NCBI RefSeq assembly: GCF_000499385.1
Contig: NW_013654840.1
Span: 24,201-88,200 of the forward strand
Source of the DNA: Eimeria necatrix
Taxonomy: Eukaryota > Apicomplexa > Conoidasida > Eucoccidiorida > Eimeriidae
Direction: 5' to 3'
DNA length: 64,000 nt
Each line of letters starts with the position of its first letter. The first letter of the stretch is position 1. Under the pieces are notes generated by a model. The model had not been told where the DNA came from. It saw nothing but the letters and a program-made list of their open reading frames with translations, and did no database searches. The translations under genes and the position numbers were made by a program. Shown piece by piece: positions 26,506 to 37,600 of the stretch.

Positions 26506-29500
26506 TTGAGCAGCCTTATTGTTCCGCCGAACCGAACGAAAAGCCCTTGGTGCTGGAGTTCACCGTCTGTCCTGTCGATACGCAGTGATATTCGGCCAGT
26601 AGTGCATCCCTTCAATACTATCCATGCTAGAATGAACCAAACTATGCAGTGTTGGCCACCGCAGGCCGTAATGATGGCCCCAGGCTGTGTTCCCGAAGCA
26701 AATTGTACCTTTTCTATAGATATTGAGCCCACATCCGTTGACGGCCACGAAGCAGAAGATTCGGCAGCTTCGTCTCTGTCTGAGGGCAGAATAAGAGGAC
26801 AGTATCTCACGCAACGGCGGCATGAGGAAGTCATTGGCTCCGGCAGTAACGCAGAGGGTGATGCAGGGTTACTTTGTCCGCACTACAACCAGCATCACAA
26901 GGGAAAACACTATAAACAGTATTTGCAGCAGAAGTCGGCAGAGGCTCAGGCAATCAAGGAAACTACACGCCCACCGCTGTGGAGAGTTCCTATTGTCAGG
27001 CAACCCCTCCCGGTTAGCGTAGAAGAATTCAACCCAGCAGAACCTAAGTATGCAAAGTTTGTCAAGGCCCTATGGTCTCACGCTAAAGCTACAGTGGAAG
27101 ATAAAAGCAGAGCTCAAGATTTCTCTGAGTCTCCAATGGGGAGGGACCCGCTGCCTGAGCGGTGCACAGAGCTGGATGAAACGGGGTGGAGACGGAAGGA
27201 ACCCATACAGCATTCCTGGCAGGACCGGCCGGGAAGCGTAGGCAGGCCATCGAGCCCTACAGTCCTTCGACAGGGGCCTTCGTGGCTTGTGGATGCTGAA
27301 GGGTACGAGGGACCCTATGGATCAAAGGGGGACCTCAGGTCGAAGGGAATGAGTTATGAAAGTAGGTTTCAGCTGCCAACCCTTTCTTCACTGATGAAGG
27401 CAAAACATGCGGTGTTTGTCAAGGCGAAAGATCCCAGGGCAGGCAGATGTGTCTCGGAAAGGAAGAGGACTACTCGCCGGCGACAACGACGAACAGGGCG
27501 TTGTCTATCTTCCCCACCTAGTCTTCAAACAGCCACTGTCTCATTTGAAATGGTGCCGTCGGAGCAGCCACAGCAGCCACCACCTGCTGCTGTAGCGCCA
27601 ACCGTCCACTTTCCATCTCCTCTTCCGCCGTCTCCAAAGGGAAGCCCCCATGAAGAAAGTTCCCCCAAAAGTGACTCGTGTAGCAGCCCTAGAACTTCAC
27701 TGGCGCCATCGTCTGACGACGACAAGGGCAGAAGCAGCAGCCAAGAAACCACGCCGAGTAAGCAAGCTAGCCAAAGACCTACGGAGGGCGGGTGGACTTT
27801 ACAGATCACAGGGAAAGGAAAGTGCCGCTATCCCGAAAACTACGTACGCTGGAAGAGGGACAAAAGGCGCATGAAGGACCGACTAAAGAGGCTCAAGGCT
27901 GGACAGATATTTACAAGCGAGAGACCAGAAGGCACCTGCACAGCCTGCCAAAGTCCCAGCCTCTGGTGGGATCCACAGCCTCTAGCTGAACACCTTCACA
28001 GCGTCCGCAGCTTCGGCTCAGCACCCGAAGATGACACCTCATCAGGCAGTGACCTTTCGCCTTCTTCTCGAAGTAGCAGCAGCACTACTAGCACGGACGG
28101 AGACAGCAGTCCGAGAAGCTGTAATTCATTCCATGACAAGGGAGATGACCCTGTTATGCTAGAGTCTCCTCAAAACGTAACGTACTTCTCGTCTGCCCCC
28201 CCTACAGTGACCAATACAGTCGTCGTACCACCCACCCATGCATACCCTTTAGGTGGAACTGGGGCACTTCTTCCTCTCAGGCAATTTGTACATTGCCCTT
28301 TGAGGCTCCCGTGCACTCCAGTTATTGTGGGATCTTCCAGACCGCTGCAGAGGCATCCAAGGTCACAAAAGCCCCTCTGTCTTGCAGGCGCATATCGGAA
28401 TCTCCCAGGGGTGTGCTGCTCCCCTGAAACTCCCCCAAAAGACACTGATGCTTGCGTGGCAGGGCCCCTGCTGGCATCATCGCCGCCGCATTCACTGCCG
28501 TTTACACTTCCGCAGCATCATATTTTGTTGACTCCTGAAGTGCAACAGGGGCAGATTCTGCTTCCTCAGCATATGCAGCAAATGCAACAGGAGACGTGTA
28601 TGGTGCAAGCGCCACAGAGGTATGTGACTATGCAGATGCCAGGAACGGGGATCTCACCTCAGATTGTCACTGTATGTTCACCTCAGCAAGGCCCATTGGA
28701 GCCGCATCAGCAGCCGCAGCGCCTTCAGTATGAGGTGCAGCAGGAAATGCAGCCGCAAAAGGAGCAGAAAACGCATGAACAGCGGAAGAAAAAGTCAGTT
28801 TTAAAGGAACTTAATAGCGCAAATATAGGTCCGCAGCCTCGCTCAGAGTGGAGTCGAAATGGAGCTTCTAATCGCTTCAAACAGCAAGCCGCAAGTGGCA
28901 AAACTCACATGAGGCGTGGGAGTGCTCCACCAAGTGCAAGTCGTCAGACAGCAAGAAGCAGTACGGTCGGGCATCACCAACTGCCAGCCCATCCTACGCC
29001 TACGATGCCTGGTCCACCCCTTACGAGCCATGGGGGCTGTCACCTTATCCAGCATGGCCAACTGCAAGGATTAGTCTCACAACCTCCGATTGTGGCGCCG
29101 CAGCCTCTTGGTGGTCCTCAGCTGCTATCGGCAACTCCTGGAGCTTTTTACAGTGGACCTCAGGTTGTTTCACGAAATGCCTGCACACTTTATGGAGCAT
29201 CGCAAATGGCTCCAGGAATAGGCCAACGCTTTCAAGGAGGTTCTACGCCGCTTCACAATTCTCAGGTTTTGCCCTTAGCGCCCACCCAAGTGATGTTGAG
29301 ACCACCTCAGCAAGGACTTGGCGGAACTACTTGGGCTTTCCCGGGCACTGCGAATCCCTTGCAAACAACGGAGAGGCTAGCATCTCACTCGAATTTGCTC
29401 GGATACAACGCCCAACATGCTGTTACCTGCACCCCTCCAAGGCAACCCATTTTTGTGGGGGCGTTTCCTTCTGTCGCTCAGCAGCAAGCGCCAACTGTGG

Positions 29501-30765
29501 TGAAACAGTCATTACTACAGCCGCTTTTAATCCAGAAAGCACATCAGGGCATTCCTATACCGCAACAGCAGTATCACGGATTTTCTATGCCGCAACAGCA
29601 GCAGCTGCTCACATTCCCTCAGCAGCCTGTCGTGGTGCAGCAAAAGCAACAGCCGATTGTGATCCAGCAGCAGCAACAAGGTCTCACTTTTCAGCAACAG
29701 CAGCCTCTAGTTATGCAGCGGCAGCAGCCTGTTGTGATACAGCAGCAGCATTCTTCGCAGCCAACTGTCTGTCATTTGGTGAAGCAGCAGCCAAGCCCCC
29801 CAATCGTGATTCCGCAGCAGCAGAGAACCGCGATTATAGCTCCGCAACCCTCCACTGTAGTAGTACAGCGGCCTCCAACTATCGTACTGCAACAGCAGAA
29901 GCCTACTGAGCAGAAGCCTACTGAGTCAAAGCCCAAAGAGAAGCCAAAGGTCCCATGGCTGTGGAACTGCAGCATCAATTGCGGAGCCAGGTGCGGAAGC
30001 AACAGCCCCTCAAGTAGCCGGGGTGAACAGCGGGAACAGCAGGCGCAGCAGCCGCGAAAAGAGCCTGAACAACCAGCCGAGCGAGTGCAGCCGAAAGAGA
30101 AACCGTTACGGCCTTCCGCTACAGGATATGAGACGAAGGCGCATTGGGAGCATCCATGTGATACTGCAGCAGCTCCTTCAACTGCTGGTGCTGAACGAGC
30201 AACCAATGCAGTGGCACACGGAAAGCGACCCTCCCCGCAACGCTCCGCTAGCGAAGCTACTCAAAGAACAGTGCGGGATTCCCGACAGACACAAAAGTAT
30301 CTCCGTCCTCCACAACAGGGAGACTTCCTGCCCGCGTCACCCAGGAAATACCAGCAACCAGTTCCTCTCACGCAGACTATGCCCCCCTTAGTCACCTCTA
30401 CGCACGCAGCCGATCTAGGAAGCCAGCAGGTCTGGATGTCACCTGCACCAGTAGTGTGCATGCAGAACCAGCAGCTTCAACAGCAAGCACAGAAGCAGGC
30501 ACTAGGTGTACTGAACCAGGAGCAGAGCGAGTCACAGTGCTCTGAGCGTGATGCGTGGGAAAGCCCTGACCGGATGGAGCCTACCTTCAAGTATTTGCCA
30601 TTCACATTCAGGTCGCCAAAGCGAAACATTATCTGTGGGACAGGAAAGGCAGAACACTCTAGAGAAGTGCCTGCTTCTGCTACAGTGACGCAACAGCAGC
30701 AACGCTCTAGCTGCTGTGGCACACCTGGAGCGCAGCTATCGGCAAGCCTTACATGCAGCATGTAG
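26506..30765 (+). CDS. Large intronless Gln/Pro-rich protein of unknown function
   Basis: An uninterrupted frame of 1419 codons, by far the longest in the window. Start candidates are the ATG at 26506 and the one at 26632; I cannot choose between them. I recognise no domain. Residues 1-170 are mixed, followed by basic clusters (SERKRTTRRRQRRTGR near residue 320 and WKRDKRRMKDRLKRLKAG near 450) that could act as nuclear localisation or RNA/DNA-binding patches. Long Ser/Pro tracts follow. From about residue 670 onward the protein is a Gln/Pro/Val low-complexity region with repeated units such as QQQQPIVIQQQQ and PPTIVLQQQ. A Cys-containing segment (WNCSINCGARCGS) lies near 1155. The composition suggests a prion-like or transcription-associated scaffold, but this is inference from composition only. 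It differs from its neighbours in having no introns over 4.2 kb. Confidence 0.7.
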   Translation: MSSLIVPPNRTKSPWCWSSPSVLSIRSDIRPVVHPFNTIHARMNQTMQCWPPQAVMMAPGCVPEANCTFSIDIEPTSVDGHEAEDSAASSLSEGRIRGQYLTQRRHEEVIGSGSNAEGDAGLLCPHYNQHHKGKHYKQYLQQKSAEAQAIKETTRPPLWRVPIVRQPLPVSVEEFNPAEPKYAKFVKALWSHAKATVEDKSRAQDFSESPMGRDPLPERCTELDETGWRRKEPIQHSWQDRPGSVGRPSSPTVLRQGPSWLVDAEGYEGPYGSKGDLRSKGMSYESRFQLPTLSSLMKAKHAVFVKAKDPRAGRCVSERKRTTRRRQRRTGRCLSSPPSLQTATVSFEMVPSEQPQQPPPAAVAPTVHFPSPLPPSPKGSPHEESSPKSDSCSSPRTSLAPSSDDDKGRSSSQETTPSKQASQRPTEGGWTLQITGKGKCRYPENYVRWKRDKRRMKDRLKRLKAGQIFTSERPEGTCTACQSPSLWWDPQPLAEHLHSVRSFGSAPEDDTSSGSDLSPSSRSSSSTTSTDGDSSPRSCNSFHDKGDDPVMLESPQNVTYFSSAPPTVTNTVVVPPTHAYPLGGTGALLPLRQFVHCPLRLPCTPVIVGSSRPLQRHPRSQKPLCLAGAYRNLPGVCCSPETPPKDTDACVAGPLLASSPPHSLPFTLPQHHILLTPEVQQGQILLPQHMQQMQQETCMVQAPQRYVTMQMPGTGISPQIVTVCSPQQGPLEPHQQPQRLQYEVQQEMQPQKEQKTHEQRKKKSVLKELNSANIGPQPRSEWSRNGASNRFKQQAASGKTHMRRGSAPPSASRQTARSSTVGHHQLPAHPTPTMPGPPLTSHGGCHLIQHGQLQGLVSQPPIVAPQPLGGPQLLSATPGAFYSGPQVVSRNACTLYGASQMAPGIGQRFQGGSTPLHNSQVLPLAPTQVMLRPPQQGLGGTTWAFPGTANPLQTTERLASHSNLLGYNAQHAVTCTPPRQPIFVGAFPSVAQQQAPTVVKQSLLQPLLIQKAHQGIPIPQQQYHGFSMPQQQQLLTFPQQPVVVQQKQQPIVIQQQQQGLTFQQQQPLVMQRQQPVVIQQQHSSQPTVCHLVKQQPSPPIVIPQQQRTAIIAPQPSTVVVQRPPTIVLQQQKPTEQKPTESKPKEKPKVPWLWNCSINCGARCGSNSPSSSRGEQREQQAQQPRKEPEQPAERVQPKEKPLRPSATGYETKAHWEHPCDTAAAPSTAGAERATNAVAHGKRPSPQRSASEATQRTVRDSRQTQKYLRPPQQGDFLPASPRKYQQPVPLTQTMPPLVTSTHAADLGSQQVWMSPAPVVCMQNQQLQQQAQKQALGVLNQEQSESQCSERDAWESPDRMEPTFKYLPFTFRSPKRNIICGTGKAEHSREVPASATVTQQQQRSSCCGTPGAQLSASLTCSM
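29560..29930 (+). repeat. CAG-rich low-complexity block coding for Gln/Val/Pro repeats
   Basis: The coding strand contains repeated units of CAGCAGCAG interleaved with codons for Pro, Val and Ile, giving imperfect protein repeats of about 12-16 residues (PVVVQQKQQPIVIQQQQQ style). This is the densest part of the Gln-rich gene. Confidence 0.7.
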
Positions 30766-31627
30766 GATCTATGTTTCGACTCAAGCAGCCGCCCTATTCT
30801 GTGAGTATTGAACTGCAGGTTTTGTTTGGGGCCGACGCATCTGCGTTAGCAGGCTTTAAGAGTGAAAAAGTTTCCCAGCATGTGAAGGCCTCAACGAAAT
30901 CCTGCGGTATCTGTCATACTAGCGGATATTGTCCCATCAGTAATCTAGTGCACTAACTTTGGCGCAACTCAGTTTCTACTGGTGAGTCGGTGTGCGTGGC
31001 CGTTCAGGCTGTCCAGTCGACGGGAAACACGCTCACGAAAAGTCAAGCAATAAATTGCAGTGCATTTAACCATTTGTCTATACCCGTTGGCCCGTTCGGG
31101 TGCCAGCTCGTTTTGAAGTTTCAATATATAACATTCCTAGTGACACACGCTTGAATTTTGTCTATATGCCGCTGTGCTCGCCGCAAATCTGTTAATAGAA
31201 AGCAAGCCGGCGTAGAGAAAACTGTAGCAGACTGCGCTCGCCGGTGCTGACTGGGGATGAGGATGGCATTGCACCAAGAAAATAACCAGACCTTAACGGA
31301 ATGGATAAATTGAATATGAGAACGAGGGGGAAAAACGTCAATCAGAATGGGCGCTCAGTCACTCTGCCTCTACACATCGCGCAAGAACCCCAGGACTGGC
31401 CTTCTACCAGAAGGTCACCTGAAGGCATGAAAAACAGCATGCTGGTGGGCAATAATGTTAAGCGAAGCCTCAGAAAACTACAGATAAGCACGGGCCTTGA
31501 GCACACAGCGGCTTACGAGGACAGACCGACATGCCGCAGATACAAACAGCAATTCGTAAGACCGACAAAACCAGAAGTGAGAACAGAGGCACTTAGGGAT
31601 AGACCGCCGCAGAGACTGAGCATATGT
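30766..31627. other. Convergent 3' intergenic region
   Basis: This separates the stops of the Gln-rich gene (plus) and the PPP1R21-like gene (minus). A plus-strand frame of 213 codons (31301-31942) runs into the antisense of the PPP1R21-like last exon and is best treated as a shadow. No repeat or RNA gene is seen. Confidence 0.45.
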
Positions 31628-34600
31628 TCAAAACAGTTTTGGCCTCCACAACTTCGTACTGAGGGGGTTCCACACTCCGCATCGTCCGCAGAGTATTTTG
31701 TGCTTCAGAAGATCCTCCAGCTCTTTCTGCTTCTCTTTGCTCTTCTCATGTGTCTCGGCTACGTGGAGAGACAAAAGCCGCAACTGTTGGGAGTAGTTTT
31801 CCTCTGCCAGGCGAGCGCTTGCTGCAGTTTCTGTTGCAGCAGCAACAGCAGCAGCTGCTGCAGCCGCTCCTGCTTCCTTCGAGCGGCGAAGCTCACGGTG
31901 CAGGGCAGCACGCTGGTCCTCAAGCGCATGAACAGCCTGTAGCCGCACAAGCAGCAGAGGAACGCGACAGCACCATCACTCGTTATGTCCTGCCGCAGCC
32001 GTCTTCTTCTAGCATTGCATGCTGTGCAGCAAAAATGCAAAATGCCACATCTTGTTCCTTTTTATTATATTCTGCAGCTGTAGACTGCTGCTTTAAGTCA
32101 CCTTGAAGGCGCTGCTGAGTTGCATCCTGAGTACAGCGAGAGCTGCTGCTTCCGCGTGCAGTTTCTGCTGTAACACCAGCAGCTCCTCCGCATACACGCT
32201 TCTTTTCTCTTCAGCAGAGGCGTCAAAAGCCCTGTAGTCACATAGTGAAGGCACAAATATATACAATCGCCGTAGGTGAATCACCGCCGCAGTCGCACTT
32301 GGTGAAACCGCCGACTGAGCAGCCGGGGCAAACGTCAAAAGGGGAAAACATACATGCTGGCCAAATCTGCTTCCTTAGCTATGAAAGCTGCTGCATCTGC
32401 TGTGGTTGGGCCAGCCAGCAACGCCAGCCCCTTGACAGCAGGATCACCTGAAATGAACAGAACGTATGCGGCACAAGCGGCGTGTGCGGCAGTAGCAGGA
32501 GAGGCCTTTGGAATATAGGTAAAAAGCATGAATATAAGCCCTAGCAAATTACGGATTTAGCAAATCCTCTCTCTCCCACGAACCTTGACTACTAGATCCC
32601 TTAGAAACAACAGCTGCAGAAGACTCTGCAGCGGCAGGAACGTCGGCAAGCACAGGCAACCCTCCTACGCCACCTTCAAGGTGCGCGGAGCAGCGGCTGC
32701 TACCGCTCCTTGTAGGAGATGTTTCAGTGGTAAAGCTTGTAGCGGCGCTACAGGTGCCTCCCCTTAGCCTCGCAACTTCAGCCTGGAGCAGCGCGACTGC
32801 CACTTTTGCTTCTCGCAGCTGAGAAGCGGCCTGACAAGTAAAGTTCACAGTGGGAAACCAGAAGGAAGCTCAGCAGCACTAGGAAAGAAACATAAACTGC
32901 AGCAGCAACAGCAGCGCCAGCGCAAGGCGTAATGCCTTTGGACAAGAAAAGCAACTGGACTGCTAGAACTGCCAACAGAAAGAACAGAGCGTCCTTTGGG
33001 ATAGGACAAACTGACTTTGTTTGCTTCGGCGACGCGCTCCTCTAGTAGACGTACATCAGCCGCAGCGGCAGCGACTTGGGCTTCTGCCGCCTGTCAAAAG
33101 GGTAGACAGGGCGACCGACTTGAAATGCAAGGGATAACAAGTGGGCGGCAAACACTCAACGAAATCACCCAGCAAGGGCAACCTCAGACAGATTCAAGGA
33201 TGTGGAAAAAGGTAACAAGCCGTGCTACTTCACATACATGTAAAACAAATGGGAATAAAGGTGACTGAAAACAAGTACTACTGACCTGGCGCTTGCTAAA
33301 GACTTGTCTCGCATCTCGTGTCGAAATTTTCTGGCCAGAGTTCAGGAGGATGGCGCGAATGTTGGAGAGGCATTGCATGCCTCTAAAATACAGCAGTGGG
33401 TGACAAGCAGGAAAAAGAATAAATAACATAGCCAATATAGAGAACCAGGCCCAACGAGACGGGGAAACACGGGTGAGGATAGGCACAGCACAGGAACCTT
33501 AAGTCTCTAACTCAATTCAGAGCGTCGAAACGCGAAAACTGAAACACCTTTCGAAAAATGTGGAAGAAACATCCCACAGATCTGCAAGCTGGAAGTGAAA
33601 GGCATCAAAGGCGAGTGGCAGAAACCAGCTAATAAGTGGCTTTGACTCACACTGTAGCGACGTCATGCAGAGGCTCTGCGCGAAGAGCCGCGTAAGAAGG
33701 GCTTTGCTGCAGCAGCAATAGCAACTTAGAGTGATGCAGCAGACGGGAAGTTCCCCCGTCTGCGTTGCTCACTGCACGTAGCGCCTGCAGCAGCGACAGC
33801 ATGCAAGGTCCTGTGCTGCAGCATCAGAAGAGACAAAGAGAAAACACAAGAACTTTACCGACGGGAATTTTAACAAACCAGTGGCAGCAATAACGTCTAA
33901 GGGTAAATGAACGCTACCTGCACGATGATGCGCTAACGCAGCAAAGAACGTATCAGGTACTATTCCCCCCCTTAGAAGCAGTCACAACAGAGCCGCATTA
34001 CCCGGACAGCAGCAGCAGTTGCCCATCAACTAGGTCTGCGGGACGACGCATGCGGCCAGAGAGACAGACAGCCATATTCCCTGATCATGGAAAAACACGT
34101 AAAAGGACGAAATAAGACCGCTGCGTCTTCTGACCCGTGAGTGGCCTTCGCTGTACACACAATGCGCCGATGCAGGTGCCGCTGCAGCACCTCAAGCTTA
34201 AGTAGCCGGCCCGCAGATAGCTTACGGAAGGTCTGCAAAACTGTCTTCAACTGATCAAAAAAAAGCTGTAGCAGTCGCTCTTTCTTTGCTTCTGCCGCTC
34301 CACGCCATCGTGATAAGGTAATTCCAGCTGACGCTGCTCCCCTGTTACTCCTCAACTGATGCAGCCATTTGCTGCATTCAGACTGATGTGGTACATCCTC
34401 CTCCGTCTGCTCCGGTTGAAAAGTTGAAGGCAAACCACCACGCCACGGAAATAGCGTTGATAGATCCAACTGCTGCCCCTTCTTTCCCTGGTGCTGCACA
34501 TGAACTGATTTAGAGGGCGACAAGGGAAGAGGCGGCATCCTTAACTCTTGCTGCAACTGACTCTGCAAATCCCCATTCTGGTTTTGTTGCTGCTGGCACT

Positions 34601-37600
34601 TCTCAGCAGCAAGGAGCTTTTTTTCGTCGTGCTCTAGCTTTGAGTTAGTGAGAACGGCAGTCAAGGTCAGAAAATGCTTCTCCGAGAGAGCATCGGTGTG
34701 TGCTGCAATGTCATCATCACCGCTGTTGCTGGGTTGCTCTCCCATATATTCAAATGCAGCAGCGGCGACAGCACTAAGCGCTGCAGCATCTCTCTGTAGG
34801 TCTTCCAGACAAGCCCTGTGCAGTTACAATGCAACACCTTTTCGTGAGTGCGTGCTAAATGTGTAGCTGCGGCATTGGCTTCAAAGAAAATCAATAAGGC
34901 AAGCGAAAGTGAAAGCAAAATGCGCATCTACGAGCAGGAAACGGAGAGACAGCACCAACAGCAGCAGTGGCTCCATGACGTGGAACGCGAGCTCTGAAAC
35001 GCTACTGCAGCACCCATATGTGTTTCTTACATGAACGGGTCCACGTTACTACCGCGGTGTTCATCATGCTTTGCATCTAGCTGCTGCCGCTGGTGCTGCT
35101 GGGGGCCATTGAGGGCGTCGTGCTGCAAAGAGACTGCCAGGAGAGTCAAGGAGATAAAACACGAAAAAGCAACGCTGAACCTTCTTGTTTCTTCCTGCAC
35201 GCAACGGAGTGGCATGGCGAATATACTTTGGTAGCACACATACGCACAATCGCAGCAGCAGTGCTCGCCTGCGGCAGGCCGATACCGCAGAAACGTTGAA
35301 TTTGAGAGTGTTGACTCTTTGCACACGCACTCGAACACCTCGAAGCCCCACGTCACAACAGCAGAATTAGCACACATAGAAGCTACGGGAATGCTGGTGC
35401 GCTAACCTGTATCTTGCCTGAACAAATATCCAGGTTGCTGTTGGTCCGCCGGGCCAGAGGTTCAGCACTAGCGACAGCAACAGCAGCAGCCGCGTGTTCA
35501 AGCAAAGAACAGATAGCCGTAATGGATGCCACTGAATCGAAGGCAGCTCGGCGTGCCTGAGGACAGCGGACAAACAAAAATCCTGCAAATCCAACAGCAG
35601 TGACTCCAGCAATTGAAAGTAGTGCGCGGTCCTAAGCGACACCACAGCGACTCCCTTCCGCAACTGCAAAGATGAAAATGGCAGATTCAGCAGCATAATG
35701 CAGTGACTTCTTCCGTCCACAACCAACCTGCCGAGTTGCAGTTCGGACGCGCCAGGAAAGGCCAAGAGAGTGGGGCAGGCGGTTGGCGGGTGTATCTGCA
35801 TCAGACAAAGCGCCTTCTTCATCTGACGGTGGGAGCCCCTCTCCGCCTTGATCTGTTGCTCCTGCCGACACCTCCAGACCTGCTGCCCAGCACAACAGCA
35901 GGCGCCGCAAATCTCCTAGTGCGGCGACAATGAGCCGTAGCAGTTCCTCCTGTGCTGCAGCAGCGGCAGCAGCAGCAGCGGCATACCCCCCTGAGGGAAG
36001 GTCGAGGCAGTGCAGCAGTGGAATCCGTGAGTAGTCGCAGCCAAGGAGGGTGCTGTAATATGCAACAGCCTGCTGCTGCTCTTGTTGTTGCTGCTGCTCC
36101 CGAAGCAGCAGTTGCTCTCGATCTTCCATTGCCCTGCACAGAAAACATTGACATTCTTAATACGCCGAGGTCCTATTGATTCTTTTTACTATGGGAGAAC
36201 CTGTTATGCTCCTTCTGCGATTATTGCCACTTCTTCTGCTAAAGCCGCTATCGTAAACTCACTGTCTCAGCAATAGTTGCTGCTGGGTGTGAGCGTTCTC
36301 GAGCTGCTGCTGGAGCTGCCTCATCTTTTCCTCTTGCTGCTGCTGCAGTCTCTCATACTCTCTTTGCTGCTCTGCGTGGTCAGCGGCTTGCTGTTGTTGC
36401 TGCTGTTGCGCTGCCTCCTGCTGTTGCTGCAAAAGCCGTATCGTGGCTTCGAGCTGCTGTTGCTGTTGCTGCTGCTGCTGCCTCTCCTCAAAAGCTTCCA
36501 AATGCAGTCGCTCATTCTCTTCTATCTTGAGCTGAAGCTCTTCTCCCAGTACCTAAGTTTCACACGAAAGGGACCCAAGCTCCAGAAGCAGAACAACAGT
36601 GGCTGTACCAACGGAGCGGTGGAAGCATTTAATCTCCGTTGGCACGCATACTAGCGTCTACTGTTCAAAATCTGAAGTGTGAGCTTGCACTAACGTTAAC
36701 AGCTACTTAACAGTGTAGTTCCGAAGGCAATGAGACGAACCTCGACTTGCTGCTGCAGAGCCTTCAGCTCGGCATCTTTGGCTGCTGCACTGCCACCCCC
36801 AAGCAATGACAGTCCCCAACTACTTCCCGGGCCGCCTGCTGATGAAGGGTTCGCTGCTCCCGTCTTTAGTAATAGCAGGTGTTGTTGCTGCAGTTGCTGC
36901 TGCTGCTGCTGCAGTTGCTGCTGCTGTCTTTTCAATTCACGCTGCGCGGTATCTAGGTCATCCAGCAACTGGCGCTGTCGAAACTCCCCCAAAGCAACCT
37001 GCTGCTGCAGTTGGCTCACGAGCCCTAGCGGCTCTTCCTGTTGCTGTTGCTGCTGTTGAGGCTGTTGCTGCCCTTGCTGCTGCTGTTGCTGCTGCTGACG
37101 CAGGGCCTCCTTTAGCAACGCATTCTGTTTCTTTACCTGACGGTACTTCTGGCTCAGCTTCTCAACCGCCTCCCAATCACACATTGTCCCAGTCTGAGGC
37201 GCTGCCGATGTTTCTGCCTCTTGTGCTGGCCTTTCAGCATCAGCTGCCGTTGCTGTTGCCGATGCATTTGCCTGTTCTGCTTGCGGCGACGGCAGCCGAC
37301 CACTGGCTTCTGTTTCTAGATGTGCACGGTCTCGGCATTCCCCGGATATCCCGACAGGTGTGGCTGTCGGAGCTGGTGCGGCTTCACGTGCCTGATCAGT
37401 TGTCACTGCCAAATCGGCTGTACTCGCCTCTGCTTTATTTCCTGTCATATCCCTTGAAGGAAGCACCTCAGGAGCTGAGTCTTTGGATCCTCCGGTAAAG
37501 CCCGTGATTTCTTGTGACGCATATGCTGCCTCAGTTGCTGGGCCACTCGGCTGCAAACATTCAGTTGCACATTTCTTAGAAGATTCACGATCTTGCACAG

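Noticed and set aside
31301..31942. Plus-strand frame of 213 codons
   Set aside because: Its second half is antisense to the PPP1R21-like last exon, and the first half has no domain or splice support.
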